NCBI RefSeq assembly: GCF_900176165.1
Contig: NZ_FWWU01000009.1
Coordinates: 856,001-920,000 of the forward strand
DNA from: Deinococcus hopiensis KR-140
GTDB lineage: Bacteria > Deinococcota > Deinococci > Deinococcales > Deinococcaceae
Length of the DNA: 64,000 nucleotides
Direction of reading: 5' to 3'
Numbering within the stretch: the stretch's first letter is position 1; every line of letters starts with the position of its first letter. The position numbers were made by a program, and so were the translations under genes. Below the pieces are notes generated by a model. That model worked only from the letters and a program-made list of their open reading frames with translations. It made no database searches and was not told where the DNA came from. Below, piece by piece: positions 50,266-63,709 of the stretch.

Positions 50266-50294
50266 AAAAGACCCGCCTGTGAGGGCGGGTTTTG
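50266..50294. terminator. Bidirectional terminator between the propeller gene and tRNA-Ala
   Basis: ACCCGCC (50271-50277) pairs with GGCGGGT (50284-50290). TTTT follows on the plus strand and CTTTTTC on the minus strand, so it can end both the propeller gene and the tRNA. Confidence 0.85.
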
Positions 50295-50296
50295 TG

Positions 50297-50373
<77 letters not shown>

Positions 50374-50418
50374 CGTCTGCAACTTCTTGAAAGACGGGCA
50401 CCCAAATGGGCGAGGCAG

Positions 50419-50447
50419 AATCTAGCATGGCTTTGTTGGGCGCGCAA
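50419..50447 (-). promoter_or_regulatory. tRNA-Ala promoter
   Basis: On the minus strand TTGCGC (-35, 50447-50442) and TAGATT (-10, 50424-50419) are 17 bp apart, about 47 bp upstream of the tRNA 5' end. Confidence 0.55.
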
Positions 50448-50502
50448 GGGGGCGAGGGCCGTTCCTGCCGGACAGGCCACGGTGTTCCACAGCCCCCGAG
50501 GG

Positions 50503-50508
50503 TAGACT
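50503..50508 (+). promoter_or_regulatory. -10 element of guaB (leaderless)
   Basis: TAGACT ends 7 nt before the ATG at 50516. Confidence 0.6.
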
Positions 50509-50515
50509 CGGGTGC

Positions 50516-52024
<1,509 letters not shown>

Positions 52025-52075
52025 CGGCCCCCTGAATTCCGTCCCAATCCCCACGGCGCACCCCCTCGTGCCCCT

Positions 52076-52081
52076 TACCCT
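52076..52081 (+). promoter_or_regulatory. -10 element of the TrhA gene (leaderless)
   Basis: TACCCT ends 6 nt before the GTG at 52088; the intervening GGAGGG would also serve as a very short-spaced ribosome site. Confidence 0.5.
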
Positions 52082-52087
52082 GGAGGG

Positions 52088-52729
<642 letters not shown>

Positions 52730-52785
52730 GGGGCAAAAGCAGCGCCCCCGGGGTTGAGGCCGGGGGAGGGTGCTGATCGCTGAGG

Positions 52786-53397
52786 TTACAGGCCCACCAG
52801 TCCCTCCACCCACCCCTGCACGCTGCCGATGATGCCGTCAATGGCGTCGCGGGCGATGAAGATAAACAGCATCACGATCACGAAGCTAAACGGCTGGGCC
52901 TCGAACTGCGCGAGGCTGCGGCCCAGCGAGGGCACCAACGCGCCCAGAATCCGGCTGCCGTCCAGCAGCGGAATGGGAATCAGGTTGAACACCGCCAGCA
53001 CCACGTTCACGCTGAGAATGACCGCGAGGATCTCCGCGGCATAGGGCACGCTCACCAACATCCGCATCAGCAGACCCGCCAACACGGCGATGAGCAGGTT
53101 GCTGATCGGTCCCGCTGCCGACACCCACAGGGTGCCCCAGCGGCCCAGGTTGCCCGGGTTGATGGGCACCGGCCGCGCGAAGCCGAAGCCCGCGAACAGC
53201 AGCAGCAGCACGCCGAAGGGATCCAGATGTTTGCCCGGGTTGAGGGTGACGCGCCCGTAACGCCTCGGCGTGGGATCCCCCAGGCGGTCTGCGGTCCAGG
53301 CGTGGGCGAACTCGTGGACGGTCAGCGACAGCACGAGCGCCACCGCAATGATCACGAACGCCACGGGGTTCGTGGTCAGGAGATTGATCAGGCCCAT
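52786..53397 (-). CDS. Site-2 protease-family (M50) membrane metallopeptidase
   Basis: 203 residues, six hydrophobic segments. The zinc motif HEFAH is at residues 28-32 (LSLTVHEFAHAWTADRLGDP), and the third ligand is the Asp in IPIPLLDGSRILGALVP. GRVTLNPGKHLDPFGVLLLL lies between, as in the minimal Rv2625/YwhC-type rhomboid-independent group. It cleaves membrane-embedded substrates, typically anti-sigma factors or small peptides; the target is unknown. Leaderless start (TAGAAT, 8 nt). Confidence 0.92.
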   Translation of the reverse strand: MGLINLLTTNPVAFVIIAVALVLSLTVHEFAHAWTADRLGDPTPRRYGRVTLNPGKHLDPFGVLLLLFAGFGFARPVPINPGNLGRWGTLWVSAAGPISNLLIAVLAGLLMRMLVSVPYAAEILAVILSVNVVLAVFNLIPIPLLDGSRILGALVPSLGRSLAQFEAQPFSFVIVMLFIFIARDAIDGIIGSVQGWVEGLVGL

Positions 53398-53405
53398 AGG
53401 GGTGC

Positions 53406-53411
53406 ATTCTA
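53406..53411 (-). promoter_or_regulatory. -10 element of the site-2 protease gene (leaderless)
   Basis: TAGAAT on the minus strand ends 8 nt before the ATG at 53397. Confidence 0.5.
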
Positions 53412-53450
53412 CGGGCCACCGGGGAAACTGACCGGATGGCGGATGGGCCG

Positions 53451-54569
53451 TTACGGGGAGGAGGATCCCTGCAGGTACGCCGCCAGGGCCGCCCGCTCGT
53501 CCTCCTGTGACCGGAAGTGCCCACTTCGCCGCAGCTCTGCCAGGTGGGCCAACGCCGCCCCCACCGCCCGGCCGGGAGGCACGCCCAGCGCCACCACATC
53601 CCGCCCCGTCAGGGCCGCGTAGGCATCCGGGCGCAGCAGCGAGCGGAGAACCGCTTCCGGACTCCCTTTGGCGGTGGGGACGTCCGCGCGCGCGCGGGCC
53701 AGCAGGCCCCCAGGCTTTTCACCCAGGCCCAGCCGACCGGCCAGCGCGGCAGGCTCGGGCGAGGCCGAGAGGAGGGCCGCCGCGTAGACCTGCGCGGGGA
53801 GCTTCTCCCCGGCGTCCTGCTGTCTGTCCAGGGCTTCGAGCCGTTCCACCGTTCCATTTGGAAGGAGGGAACCTGCGCCCCACTCCGTCAACTTCCGTGC
53901 GGCCCGGCCCGGCCTGGGCTCCTGAAGCAGCAGCCGGAGTTCGGCCCACAGGCGGGGCGTGCGCTGCGCCATCTCCAGCGCGTCCGGCACCTGCCGGAGC
54001 AGTTCGGGGGCGGCCTCCAGCGCCAGCCTGCCACCGAGCCGCGCGGCCCGGACGAGGCGGCTGGCGTCCTCACGCAGTGACCCGGCGTGCAGGGGCCGCA
54101 GCACGCGCGCGCTCAGGTCCTTCAGGCCGCCCGCCTCGTCGAGCAGGGTCACGCTTCCACCGGGCCCGATCTCCATGGCCAGCGCATTGAGCCCGAAGTC
54201 ACGCCGCTGCAAGTCGTCCTGCAGGGTACCGGGAGCGGGGACGGGGTTGTGGCCCGGAACCGGATAGTGTTCCCGCCGCGCCCGCACGAGGTCCGCGTGC
54301 CGCCCGTCGGGCAGGGTGACGGTGGCGTTGCCGAAGGCGGGGTGGACGAGAAAGGGCAGACCCGTGGCCACCGCAAGCGCTCCCGCGTCCGTGCCCTCCA
54401 CCACCACGTCGAGGTCCAGCGGCGTCTGGCCCAGCAGGGCGTCGCGCACGGCTCCGCCGACGAGGGCCACCCGCGCTCCCGGTCCCGTCAGGCGCGCCAG
54501 TTTGGTCAACCAGGCGCGGTCCCGGGGCTGAAGGTTGGCCCAGGCGGGGGCTCCCGATGGGTCGATCAC
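53451..54569 (-). CDS. tRNA nucleotidyltransferase (CCA-, CC- or A-adding enzyme), class II
   Basis: 372 residues. VALVGGAVRDALLGQTPLDL with DLDVVVEG gives the GGxxR and DxD catalytic motifs; RRDFGLNALAME is motif B/C and SLREDASRLVRAARLGGRLA motif E. It is a class-II nucleotidyltransferase that repairs or adds the 3' CCA of tRNA. In Deinococcus the job is split between CC-adding and A-adding enzymes, and the flexible-loop difference between them cannot be judged by eye. GTG start overlaps the HtrA stop (GTGA), so the two genes are coupled. Confidence 0.92.
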   Translation of the reverse strand: MIDPSGAPAWANLQPRDRAWLTKLARLTGPGARVALVGGAVRDALLGQTPLDLDVVVEGTDAGALAVATGLPFLVHPAFGNATVTLPDGRHADLVRARREHYPVPGHNPVPAPGTLQDDLQRRDFGLNALAMEIGPGGSVTLLDEAGGLKDLSARVLRPLHAGSLREDASRLVRAARLGGRLALEAAPELLRQVPDALEMAQRTPRLWAELRLLLQEPRPGRAARKLTEWGAGSLLPNGTVERLEALDRQQDAGEKLPAQVYAAALLSASPEPAALAGRLGLGEKPGGLLARARADVPTAKGSPEAVLRSLLRPDAYAALTGRDVVALGVPPGRAVGAALAHLAELRRSGHFRSQEDERAALAAYLQGSSSP

Positions 54570-55840
54570 TGAAAGGAACTCCCGTCGAGCGTGACCTTTA
54601 CGTCGCGCGCCTTGCCTGCGCGCGACACCTTCAGGGTCACGCTGTCGCCCTCGCGCTTGTCGATAAGCGCCGCCTGCAGGTCTTCGAGGGCGTCTACCGG
54701 CGCGCCGTCGATGCCCACGATTACGTCGCCGCCCGTGGCCACCTGGCCGCCTCGGAAGTCCTGCGTGCCGCTCCCTCCCCGCAGTCCAGCATTCGCTGCG
54801 GGAGAGCCGGGCGTCACCTTTCCCACCACCAGGCCCGAGTCGGGGAGGCCGAGTTGCCGCTTGCCCTCGGCCGTGAGGGTGCTTAGGCCCACGGGCACGA
54901 TCTGGCCCTGGCCGCCCTGCACCACCAGGCCGGGCTGAATCCCGATGCGCGGCGCCGAGACCGCCCCTCCCTTCGCTGCCTGAAGCCTGGGCAGCAGGTT
55001 CTTGGCCGTGTTGATGGGAATGGCAAAGCCGATGCCCGCGTTTTGCCCCACGCCGGACGCCGCGCCGCTGGGCGAATAGATCTGGGTGTTGATGCCGATC
55101 ACGCGCCCGGAAGAGTCCAGCAGCGGCCCGCCACTGTTGCCGGGATTGATCGCCGCGTCGGTCTGGATGGCCTTTTGGGTGATGCCCTGGCCCGTGGCGG
55201 AAAAGCCGATGGGGATCTGGCGCTGGGTGCTGCTCACGATGCCCTCGGTCACGCTGAAGTCCAGGCCGAAGGGCGCGCCCATCGCAATCGCCTTCTGCCC
55301 CACGCCCAGCCGCGCGCTGTCGCCGAGAGGAATGGGCTTGATCTCGTTCTGGCTCAGGCCCTCGGGACGAATCAGCGCGAGATCGTACTGCGGCGCGAGG
55401 CCGATGATGCGGGCAGGTACGCCCTCTTTGGCATTCATCACCCGGACCTGAATGCGGGTGCTGGGGTCCGGCGCACCCCCGCCCTCACCCGCCACCACGT
55501 GGTAGTTGGTCAGGATGTCGCCCCCTTCGTTCACGAAAAAGCCGCTGCCCACGCCCCGCTGCACTTCCCGCTGCCCCTCTTGCCCGAACATCCAGCCCAT
55601 CGGGTTTTGCTCCACCACCTCCTGCTCGGTGGAGATGTACACCAGCCCCGGCTCGTAGCGGCGCACGATGTCCATGGTGTTCTGCTCGTTTTGCAAGCGG
55701 GAGGCGGCTTCGGCCTGCACCTGCGCGGTTTCGCCCGTTGGGGACCATGCGTCCGAGACGGGCACCGCGTCGCGCAGAACGGTGGCCCCCAGCCCCAGAC
55801 CGAGGAGAACGAGCGTGACTGCGAGAACCCGGCGTTTCAT
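54566..55840 (-). CDS. HtrA/DegP-type periplasmic serine protease
   Basis: 424 residues. A single N-terminal helix (RRVLAVTLVLLGLGLGATVL) acts as anchor or uncleaved signal. The trypsin-like domain has the triad His in ILTNYHVVAGEGG, Asp in APQYDLALIRPEG and Ser in DAAINPGNSGGPLLDSSG. One PDZ domain ends the protein (GLVVGKVTPGSPAANAGLRG to VDALEDLQAALIDKREGDSV). It degrades misfolded envelope proteins. ATG 55840 is chosen over the ATG three codons upstream because GATAAT ends 7 nt before it. Confidence 0.93.
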   Translation of the reverse strand: MKRRVLAVTLVLLGLGLGATVLRDAVPVSDAWSPTGETAQVQAEAASRLQNEQNTMDIVRRYEPGLVYISTEQEVVEQNPMGWMFGQEGQREVQRGVGSGFFVNEGGDILTNYHVVAGEGGGAPDPSTRIQVRVMNAKEGVPARIIGLAPQYDLALIRPEGLSQNEIKPIPLGDSARLGVGQKAIAMGAPFGLDFSVTEGIVSSTQRQIPIGFSATGQGITQKAIQTDAAINPGNSGGPLLDSSGRVIGINTQIYSPSGAASGVGQNAGIGFAIPINTAKNLLPRLQAAKGGAVSAPRIGIQPGLVVQGGQGQIVPVGLSTLTAEGKRQLGLPDSGLVVGKVTPGSPAANAGLRGGSGTQDFRGGQVATGGDVIVGIDGAPVDALEDLQAALIDKREGDSVTLKVSRAGKARDVKVTLDGSSFQ

Positions 55841-55847
55841 GCGGCCC

Positions 55848-55853
55848 ATTATC
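55848..55853 (-). promoter_or_regulatory. -10 element of the HtrA/tRNA nucleotidyltransferase operon (leaderless)
   Basis: GATAAT on the minus strand ends 7 nt before the ATG at 55840. Confidence 0.55.
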
Positions 55854-55981
55854 CGCAGCCAGATGGGGAGAATCGGGAGCGCCGGGCCGGGCTTTCTAGT
55901 GAAGACGTTCACCCTTGCGTACAGCCTCCGTCACATGCGCGTGACGTGGGAATGGGAGCCGTGCTCTGCTGGTCTGTGCCC

Positions 55982-56850
55982 ATGCCTGACCTGTCCCTGG
56001 CCTCTTTTGACCTGTCCCGTGCCCTCGGCTCCGTGCTGGACCGCTCCGGAGCGGAAGGGCGTCTTTCACGTCACGCTTGGTGGTCCCGGCAGCGCGCCCG
56101 CCCTGGCCGATCTGGACGTACCCGAGCCGCATCTGGACTTGCTGCCGGAGACACCGACACCCGAGCAGCAGGCGCTGCTGACGGCAGACTGTGGGGCCGC
56201 GGGGCAGTACCGGGGCGTCTTTGCCCGTGAGGGCCGGGAAGCCGCTGACAAAGCGCGCAAGGCTGGCGCCCTCGCGCACCACGCCCGCGGCTTTGCCCCC
56301 GTGCGTTTCGTCGCTGAGGAGTTGGGTCCCCTCGGACAGCCCCGGATGGTTGCCGGGGGACTGACCCTTGCCGGGGGACTGGCCCTGGACCTGTTTCTGG
56401 GGAATCCACCCGTCCCCACGATGATCTGGACGTGGTGTGGCCCCGCGCGGCGCAGTTTCAGGTTCGTGACGCCCTGGCCGCGCAGGGCTGGCGGCTCGAC
56501 GCCTGCGAGATCTGGAACGCCCCGATCGAAGCCCCCGCTTTTCAGGCCCACGCCCGGCACCCCGACTTGCCAGGCGCCCTGTTGCTGGACCTGATGCTGA
56601 GCGATCTGGAAGGTGGGCTGTGGCGCTACCGCCGTGCCCCCCGCGTGACCCTGCCGCTGGAGCGGGCGCGGCACATCTCCCCGGAGGGCTTGCCCCACCT
56701 CGTCCCCGAGACCGTGCCGCTGTTCAAAAGTGGCGCGGGCGCGGTACCGGGGACAAGGACGCCCGCGCCACTTTCGCCGGGTGCTTTCAGCTCTGGGAAA
56801 TGACCGAGGGCCAAAGGTACACGGCCATCCGCCCCTGCCGCCTCCCTTAG
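55982..56850 (+). pseudogene. Dead aminoglycoside-type nucleotidyltransferase-like gene
   Basis: Segments in several frames assemble to a protein with an N-terminal helical part (FHVTLGGPGSAPALADLDVP, AFAREGREAADKARKAGALA-like VFAREGREAADKARKAGALA) and a nucleotidyltransferase core: MVAGG...LALDLFLG, then after a frameshift near 56410 HDDLDVVWPRAAQFQVRDAL, HPDLPGALLLDLMLSDLEGG and VTLPLERARHISPEGLPHLV; a last frameshift near 56740 moves the end (GDKDARATFAGCF) to a third frame. A short tandem duplication (GCCGGGGGACTG twice, 56354-56387) also disrupts the GGWALDLFLG motif. It resembles ANT(2'')-like proteins. Its TAG overlaps the hslO stop. Confidence 0.7.
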
Positions 56851-57758
56851 GCCTGCGCCCGTTCCCGGGGCGCGTCGAGGCCCGCGATCTCGCTCGGGGT
56901 CATCTGGTAGTGCTCGCCGCACCAGTGGCACACGATCTCCTGGCCGCCTTCGTCGATCATCTCCTGGCGCTCGTCGGGGCGGAAGAACTTCAGGCTGTCC
57001 AGCGCCTTTTCACGGGAACAGCGGCACTGGAATCGGGCGGCCTGGGCCTCGTCGGCCAGCGTCAGGTCCAGGCCCGCTGCCGCCGTCTGCATGGTTTCGA
57101 GCAGGCTGCCTCGGCGCAAGTGGTCCGTCAGTTGTCCCATGCCGCGAATGTTGGCCTCCAGCTGCGCCAGTGTCTCGTCACGAACACCGGGCATCGCCTG
57201 CACGAGCAGCCCACCCGCCCGGTACACCCGTCCGCCTTCCTCGTACACGCCGAGCAGCACCGCGTTGGGGATCTGTTCGGACACGCCCAAGTAGGTGCTT
57301 ACGTCCTCGGCGATCTCGCCGCTCACCAGTTCCACGCTGCCGGTGTAGGGCTCGCCGTTGTCGAGGAGCCGGGTGACGGCCAGTTCGCCGTCTGTGCCCA
57401 CGACGCCGCTCACGTCGAGCTTGCCGTCACGCTCGCGCAGGGGCAGGTCTGCACCGGGCTCACGCACATAGCCGCGAATCTGCCCGTCCACGCTGCCCTC
57501 AGCCACGATCCAGCCCACCGGGCCGCCGCCCTGGATGCGGACGTTCACGCGGCTGTCACCCTTCTTGCCCAGCACGGCGGCCAGCAGCGCCGACGCCGCC
57601 AGCGCCCGTCCGAGCGCCGCGGTGGCCGTCTTGCTGAGGTTGTGCCGCAGGCGGGCGTCTTCCACCACTCGCGTGGCGTCGATGCCAACAAAGCGCAGGG
57701 TTCCCCCCGCCGCCGTGCCGCGCAGCAGGAAGGAAGGGGAAATGGCGTCCAAAGTCAT
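56847..57758 (-). CDS. hslO: Hsp33 redox-regulated chaperone
   Basis: 303 residues. RHNLSKTATAALGRALAASA and VRIQGGGPVGWIVAEGSVDG are in the N-terminal domain; the C-terminal redox switch has four zinc-binding Cys as FQCRCSREKAL (CxC) and IVCHWCGEHYQM (CxxC). In the reduced form Zn is bound and the chaperone is off; oxidative unfolding turns on holdase activity, relevant to the oxidative-stress lifestyle of Deinococcus. Leaderless -10 TAAGGT, 6 nt. Confidence 0.96.
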   Translation of the reverse strand: MTLDAISPSFLLRGTAAGGTLRFVGIDATRVVEDARLRHNLSKTATAALGRALAASALLAAVLGKKGDSRVNVRIQGGGPVGWIVAEGSVDGQIRGYVREPGADLPLRERDGKLDVSGVVGTDGELAVTRLLDNGEPYTGSVELVSGEIAEDVSTYLGVSEQIPNAVLLGVYEEGGRVYRAGGLLVQAMPGVRDETLAQLEANIRGMGQLTDHLRRGSLLETMQTAAAGLDLTLADEAQAARFQCRCSREKALDSLKFFRPDERQEMIDEGGQEIVCHWCGEHYQMTPSEIAGLDAPRERAQA

Positions 57759-57764
57759 TAGGAA

Positions 57765-57770
57765 ACCTTA
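57765..57770 (-). promoter_or_regulatory. -10 element of hslO (leaderless)
   Basis: TAAGGT on the minus strand ends 6 nt before the ATG at 57758. Confidence 0.5.
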
Positions 57771-58170
57771 CACTGATGCGCTCAAACCCGGTGTGGGAGG
57801 GCTTTCAATCGGCGGGAACAGCGGAGGACGGAGGCTGGGGTGGGGGGAGCGGCATGGAGAGGCGCTCAGTTTGCGCCCGTGCCCGTTGTTGGCACACCTC
57901 GTCTCTTTCTGACGGACAGCTGTGGTCTGAGCGTTTCCTTCTTGTCAGGGAACGCGGGATACCCTCATCGCAAAGGGCTAGTCTCACGGCGTTTCCCCAG
58001 GGTGAGAGCGGTGCGGCCCGGGCGCCTTGCATGGTGTTCTGCTCCGCCCGATTGGGGTCGCCCGCGCCGTGGGGACTGGCCCTTGTTCCCGCTGGCCCTC
58101 TCCGTTCTGCCATGGTCGGACGTCTTCCGGCCGGTTCATCTCGTTCCCTGCGGGTCTCCCGGCCCTCTGC
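57771..58170 (+). other. Intergenic region upstream of the binding-lipoprotein gene
   Basis: About 400 bp with no recognisable gene. It should hold a long 5' leader and promoter for the following gene; TTGTCA and TACCCT occur near 57945-57965 but only 12 bp apart, so they are not a convincing promoter pair. Confidence 0.4.
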
Positions 58171-58181
58171 AAAGGAGTTTC

Positions 58182-59936
<1,755 letters not shown>

Positions 59937-59975
59937 GGCGCTGCCGGTCCCCGTTGAGGCAAGACATTTCGGGTC

Positions 59976-60005
59976 AGCCGCTTCCCTCTGTGGAGGCGGC
60001 TTTCT
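59976..60005 (+). terminator. Terminator after the binding-lipoprotein gene
   Basis: AGCCGC (59976-59981) pairs with GCGGCT (59996-60001), extended by TTCC/GGA inside, followed by TTCT. Confidence 0.75.
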
Positions 60006-60027
60006 CCCGTTCTGGCCCGGGGGCGCG

Positions 60028-60033
60028 TATTCT
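60028..60033 (+). promoter_or_regulatory. -10 element of the response-regulator gene (leaderless)
   Basis: TATTCT ends 7 nt before the ATG at 60041. Confidence 0.6.
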
Positions 60034-60040
60034 TGGGGGC

Positions 60041-60727
<687 letters not shown>

Positions 60728-60826
60728 GGCGACGCGGAAACGGTCCAGGGGAAGGCGCCGTAAGCGGCCCCACTTGTTGATTCCCCAGCAATCCTGCCGC
60801 CCCGCCCCCTGGGAGCACCCCCGCCC

Positions 60827-63709
60827 ATGACGCTTCCCCCCTTCCCCCCCGAACTCAGCGCCGCGCCCACTGTCCGGGCGTTTGGCACGGCCCTCGCGTC
60901 GTTCGCCTGCCACAACGTTCGCGCGCACGGCGTGCAGGTCTGGGCGGTGACCGGCGGCTCACTCACCGTGGTGGGCGAGGAAGGACGGGGCCTCGGCCTG
61001 AGTGATGGCACCCTGGCCGCGCGGGCACTGGCCGGGGGGCAGCCCGTGGAGGAGGGGATGCTCGCCTGCCTGCCCTTCGGCACGGGGGTGCTGGAGTTCG
61101 TGGGGGCGGACCCGGCGGGGGTGACGGCCCTCTCCGGCCTGGGTCCGCTGCTGGGGTTGGCGCTGGAAGGCGTGCAGGCCCGCGAGGCGCGGCGGGGCCG
61201 GGGCCGGGTGGCCGAGACGGTGGAGCAACTCGTCCGGCGGCTGGGCGGCAGCCTGGATCTGCCCGAGGTGTTGACCGCCACCGCCGAGAGCGCCGCGCAC
61301 GCCCTGGGCTTCGGGCGGGCCTTCGTGGGGTTGTTCAGCGAGTTCGGCGAGCAGGGCGCGTATACCGGCGAGGTCTTTACCTATGGCCTGGACGAGGGCT
61401 TCACGGGCGGCATCAAGATCGGCCCGGTGTCCTTCGAGCGGTTGGTGATGCACGGCGAGGTCATCCGCTACGAGCGGGTGCGTGACGCGGGCACGCCCCT
61501 TGCCCAGGGCCTGTCCGAACTGGACCCCGAAGTGGCCCTGATCGCGCCGCTCAGCGCGCGGGGCCGTCCGCTGGGCGTGCTGTATGTGGACAGCCGCTCG
61601 CGGGGCGCGCGGGCCAGCGAGGACGACACCTGGCTGGTGCTCGCGCTCGCCGAGCAGGCGTCCCTCGCCATTGACAACGCCCGCCTCTACGCCACCGAGA
61701 CCCGCAAGCGCGAGGCCGCTGAGGCGCTGCGCGAGGCGGGGGCGGCGCTGGCCGGCAGCCTCCACCTCCCCGACACGCTGGAGCGCATTCTGGAACGGGG
61801 CGTGTCGCTGTTCGGGGCGGACGCGGCGGGCGTGTACGAGCTGCAACCCGACGGCCGGACCCTCAATATCCGCAGCGCTGTGGGCCTGCCCAGCGAGTAC
61901 GTGCTGCGGGTGCGCGCCAAGGTGGGCGCGGGCGTCACCGGGCGAGCGGTGGAACGGCGTGAGATCGTCACCGCGCTGGACCTCACCCGCGAGCATCTGG
62001 GGGGCGGCAGCCGCTACACCCGGCAGTTGCTCGCGCAGGGGAAGTATCCGTACCGGGGCGTCGTCGGCCTGCCGCTGGGGACGCGGGCGGGGGTGTTCGG
62101 AGCGCTGACCCTCTACTGGAAGGAGGTGCTGCCGCTGGTGGGCGACGAGCTGGCCCTCACCGAAGTCTTTGCCGCCCAGGCGTCCCTCGCCATCGAAAAT
62201 GCCCGCCTGTACGAGGAAGAGCTGCGCCGCGAGCGCGAGGCGGCGGTGCTGCTGAACGTCGGGCGGCTGCTGGGCGAGGACCAGGGCGACCGGACGCTGG
62301 CCGAAGCGGCGCGCCTCGCGACCCTGGCCCTCAACGCTGGCCGGGGGCTGATCGCGCTGACGGGTCCGGATGGCCAGGTGACCCGCTGCGCGACGTATAA
62401 CCTCCACCCGCCCTCTGAAGCCGAACGCGCCTCGCTGCTCTCGCAACTCGGTCGGGGGCCCCGGCCCCTGACCCGGCGGCACGCGCTGCCCGTGGCCGGA
62501 AGCGCCCTGATCGTGCCGCTGCGGGGCGACGCGGGGGGCGATCACCTGCTGGGCTTCTTGTACGCGGACGATCCCGGCACCGAGGCCCCCAGTGACCGCG
62601 TGCTGGCCCTGGCCCGCTCGGTGGCCGATCAGATGGCGCTCACCCTGACCCGCGAGCGGCTGCTCTCGGCGCTGGCGCGCGAGGAGGCGCGCTACCGGCA
62701 ACTGGCGGAGGGCGCGCACGATCTGATTCTCAGCGCCGATCCGGCCGGAACCATCACCTACGTCAACCCGGCGGCGGCGAGGTTGCTGGAGCCGCTCAGT
62801 GGACTGCTGCTCGGCGCGAACCTGCTGACCCTGCCCACACCCGCCACCCGCCCTGCCCTGGCCGCCGCCTGGGACGCCGCCCACACCCAGAGTGCCGGGG
62901 GCCGCGCCGAGATCGAGGTCGGGCCGCACCGGCTGGAGGTGCGGCTCAGCGCCGTGCGGCAGGCGGGGGCACCGCACAGCGTCCTGACGGTGGCGCGGGA
63001 CCTTTCCGAACTCCAGACGCTCGCTGCCGAGATTCAGCGGCGGGGCCAGGCGCTGGAGGCCGCCACCAGCCGCCAGACCGAGCTGCGGACCTACCTCACC
63101 CTCTTTACCCAGGCGCAGGAGGAAGAGAGGCGGCGCATCAGCCGCGAGCTGCACGACGACACGGCGCAGGTGCTCATCGCCACCACCCGGCGCGTGGCCC
63201 GCCTTGCCCGCGAACTGGAGGGCCCGCAGCGTGAGCGGGCCGACGACATCCTCCTGGACCTCAACGCCGCCATCGAGAGCGTGCGCCGCTTTGCCCGCAA
63301 CCTGCGCCCCAGCGTGCTCGACGATCTCGGGTTGCTGCCTGCGCTGGAGTGGCTCGCCACCCAGGCCCAGACCGATACCCGGTTGGAGGTCAGCGGCACT
63401 GAGCGCCGCCTCACGCCTGCGCTGGAACTCACCGTGTTCCGGCTGTCGCAAGAGGCCCTGACCAACGTGGACAAGCACGCCCGCGCCCATTCGGCGGCGA
63501 TCCGGGTGGCCTTCGAGGACGGCTGCGTGCGCGTGGCGGTCAGCGACGACGGCCAGGGCTTCACGCCCGAGCAGGCCCAGGCCCGCGCCCAGGCCGGGCA
63601 CCTTGGGCTGATTGGTCTGCGCGAGCGCGTCACGCTGGCCGGGGGTGAGCTGGACGTGGAAAGTGAGCCGGGGCGCGGCACGACGCTGAGGTTCACGTTT
63701 CCGGGCTAG
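60827..63709 (+). CDS. Soluble multi-GAF sensor histidine kinase (NarX-like HisKA_3 type)
   Basis: 960 residues without transmembrane helices. An N-terminal GAF-like segment (1-110), GAF domains around 140-295 (ILTATAESAAHALGFGRAFV-like) and 300-470 (LERILERGVSLFGADAAGVY), a partial GAF at 480-620, and a PAS domain about 625-740 (YRQLAEGAHDLILSADPAGT). The kinase core has His776 in RRRISRELHDDTAQVL, FARNLRPSVLDDLGLLPALE and the ATP boxes LSQEALTNVDKHARA, VSDDGQGF and GHLGLIGLRERVTLAGG. It senses an intracellular ligand or redox/light signal, judging by the GAF array, and phosphorylates the upstream NarL-type regulator. Stop overlaps that of the convergent LysR gene. Confidence 0.93.
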   Translation: MTLPPFPPELSAAPTVRAFGTALASFACHNVRAHGVQVWAVTGGSLTVVGEEGRGLGLSDGTLAARALAGGQPVEEGMLACLPFGTGVLEFVGADPAGVTALSGLGPLLGLALEGVQAREARRGRGRVAETVEQLVRRLGGSLDLPEVLTATAESAAHALGFGRAFVGLFSEFGEQGAYTGEVFTYGLDEGFTGGIKIGPVSFERLVMHGEVIRYERVRDAGTPLAQGLSELDPEVALIAPLSARGRPLGVLYVDSRSRGARASEDDTWLVLALAEQASLAIDNARLYATETRKREAAEALREAGAALAGSLHLPDTLERILERGVSLFGADAAGVYELQPDGRTLNIRSAVGLPSEYVLRVRAKVGAGVTGRAVERREIVTALDLTREHLGGGSRYTRQLLAQGKYPYRGVVGLPLGTRAGVFGALTLYWKEVLPLVGDELALTEVFAAQASLAIENARLYEEELRREREAAVLLNVGRLLGEDQGDRTLAEAARLATLALNAGRGLIALTGPDGQVTRCATYNLHPPSEAERASLLSQLGRGPRPLTRRHALPVAGSALIVPLRGDAGGDHLLGFLYADDPGTEAPSDRVLALARSVADQMALTLTRERLLSALAREEARYRQLAEGAHDLILSADPAGTITYVNPAAARLLEPLSGLLLGANLLTLPTPATRPALAAAWDAAHTQSAGGRAEIEVGPHRLEVRLSAVRQAGAPHSVLTVARDLSELQTLAAEIQRRGQALEAATSRQTELRTYLTLFTQAQEEERRRISRELHDDTAQVLIATTRRVARLARELEGPQRERADDILLDLNAAIESVRRFARNLRPSVLDDLGLLPALEWLATQAQTDTRLEVSGTERRLTPALELTVFRLSQEALTNVDKHARAHSAAIRVAFEDGCVRVAVSDDGQGFTPEQAQARAQAGHLGLIGLRERVTLAGGELDVESEPGRGTTLRFTFPG

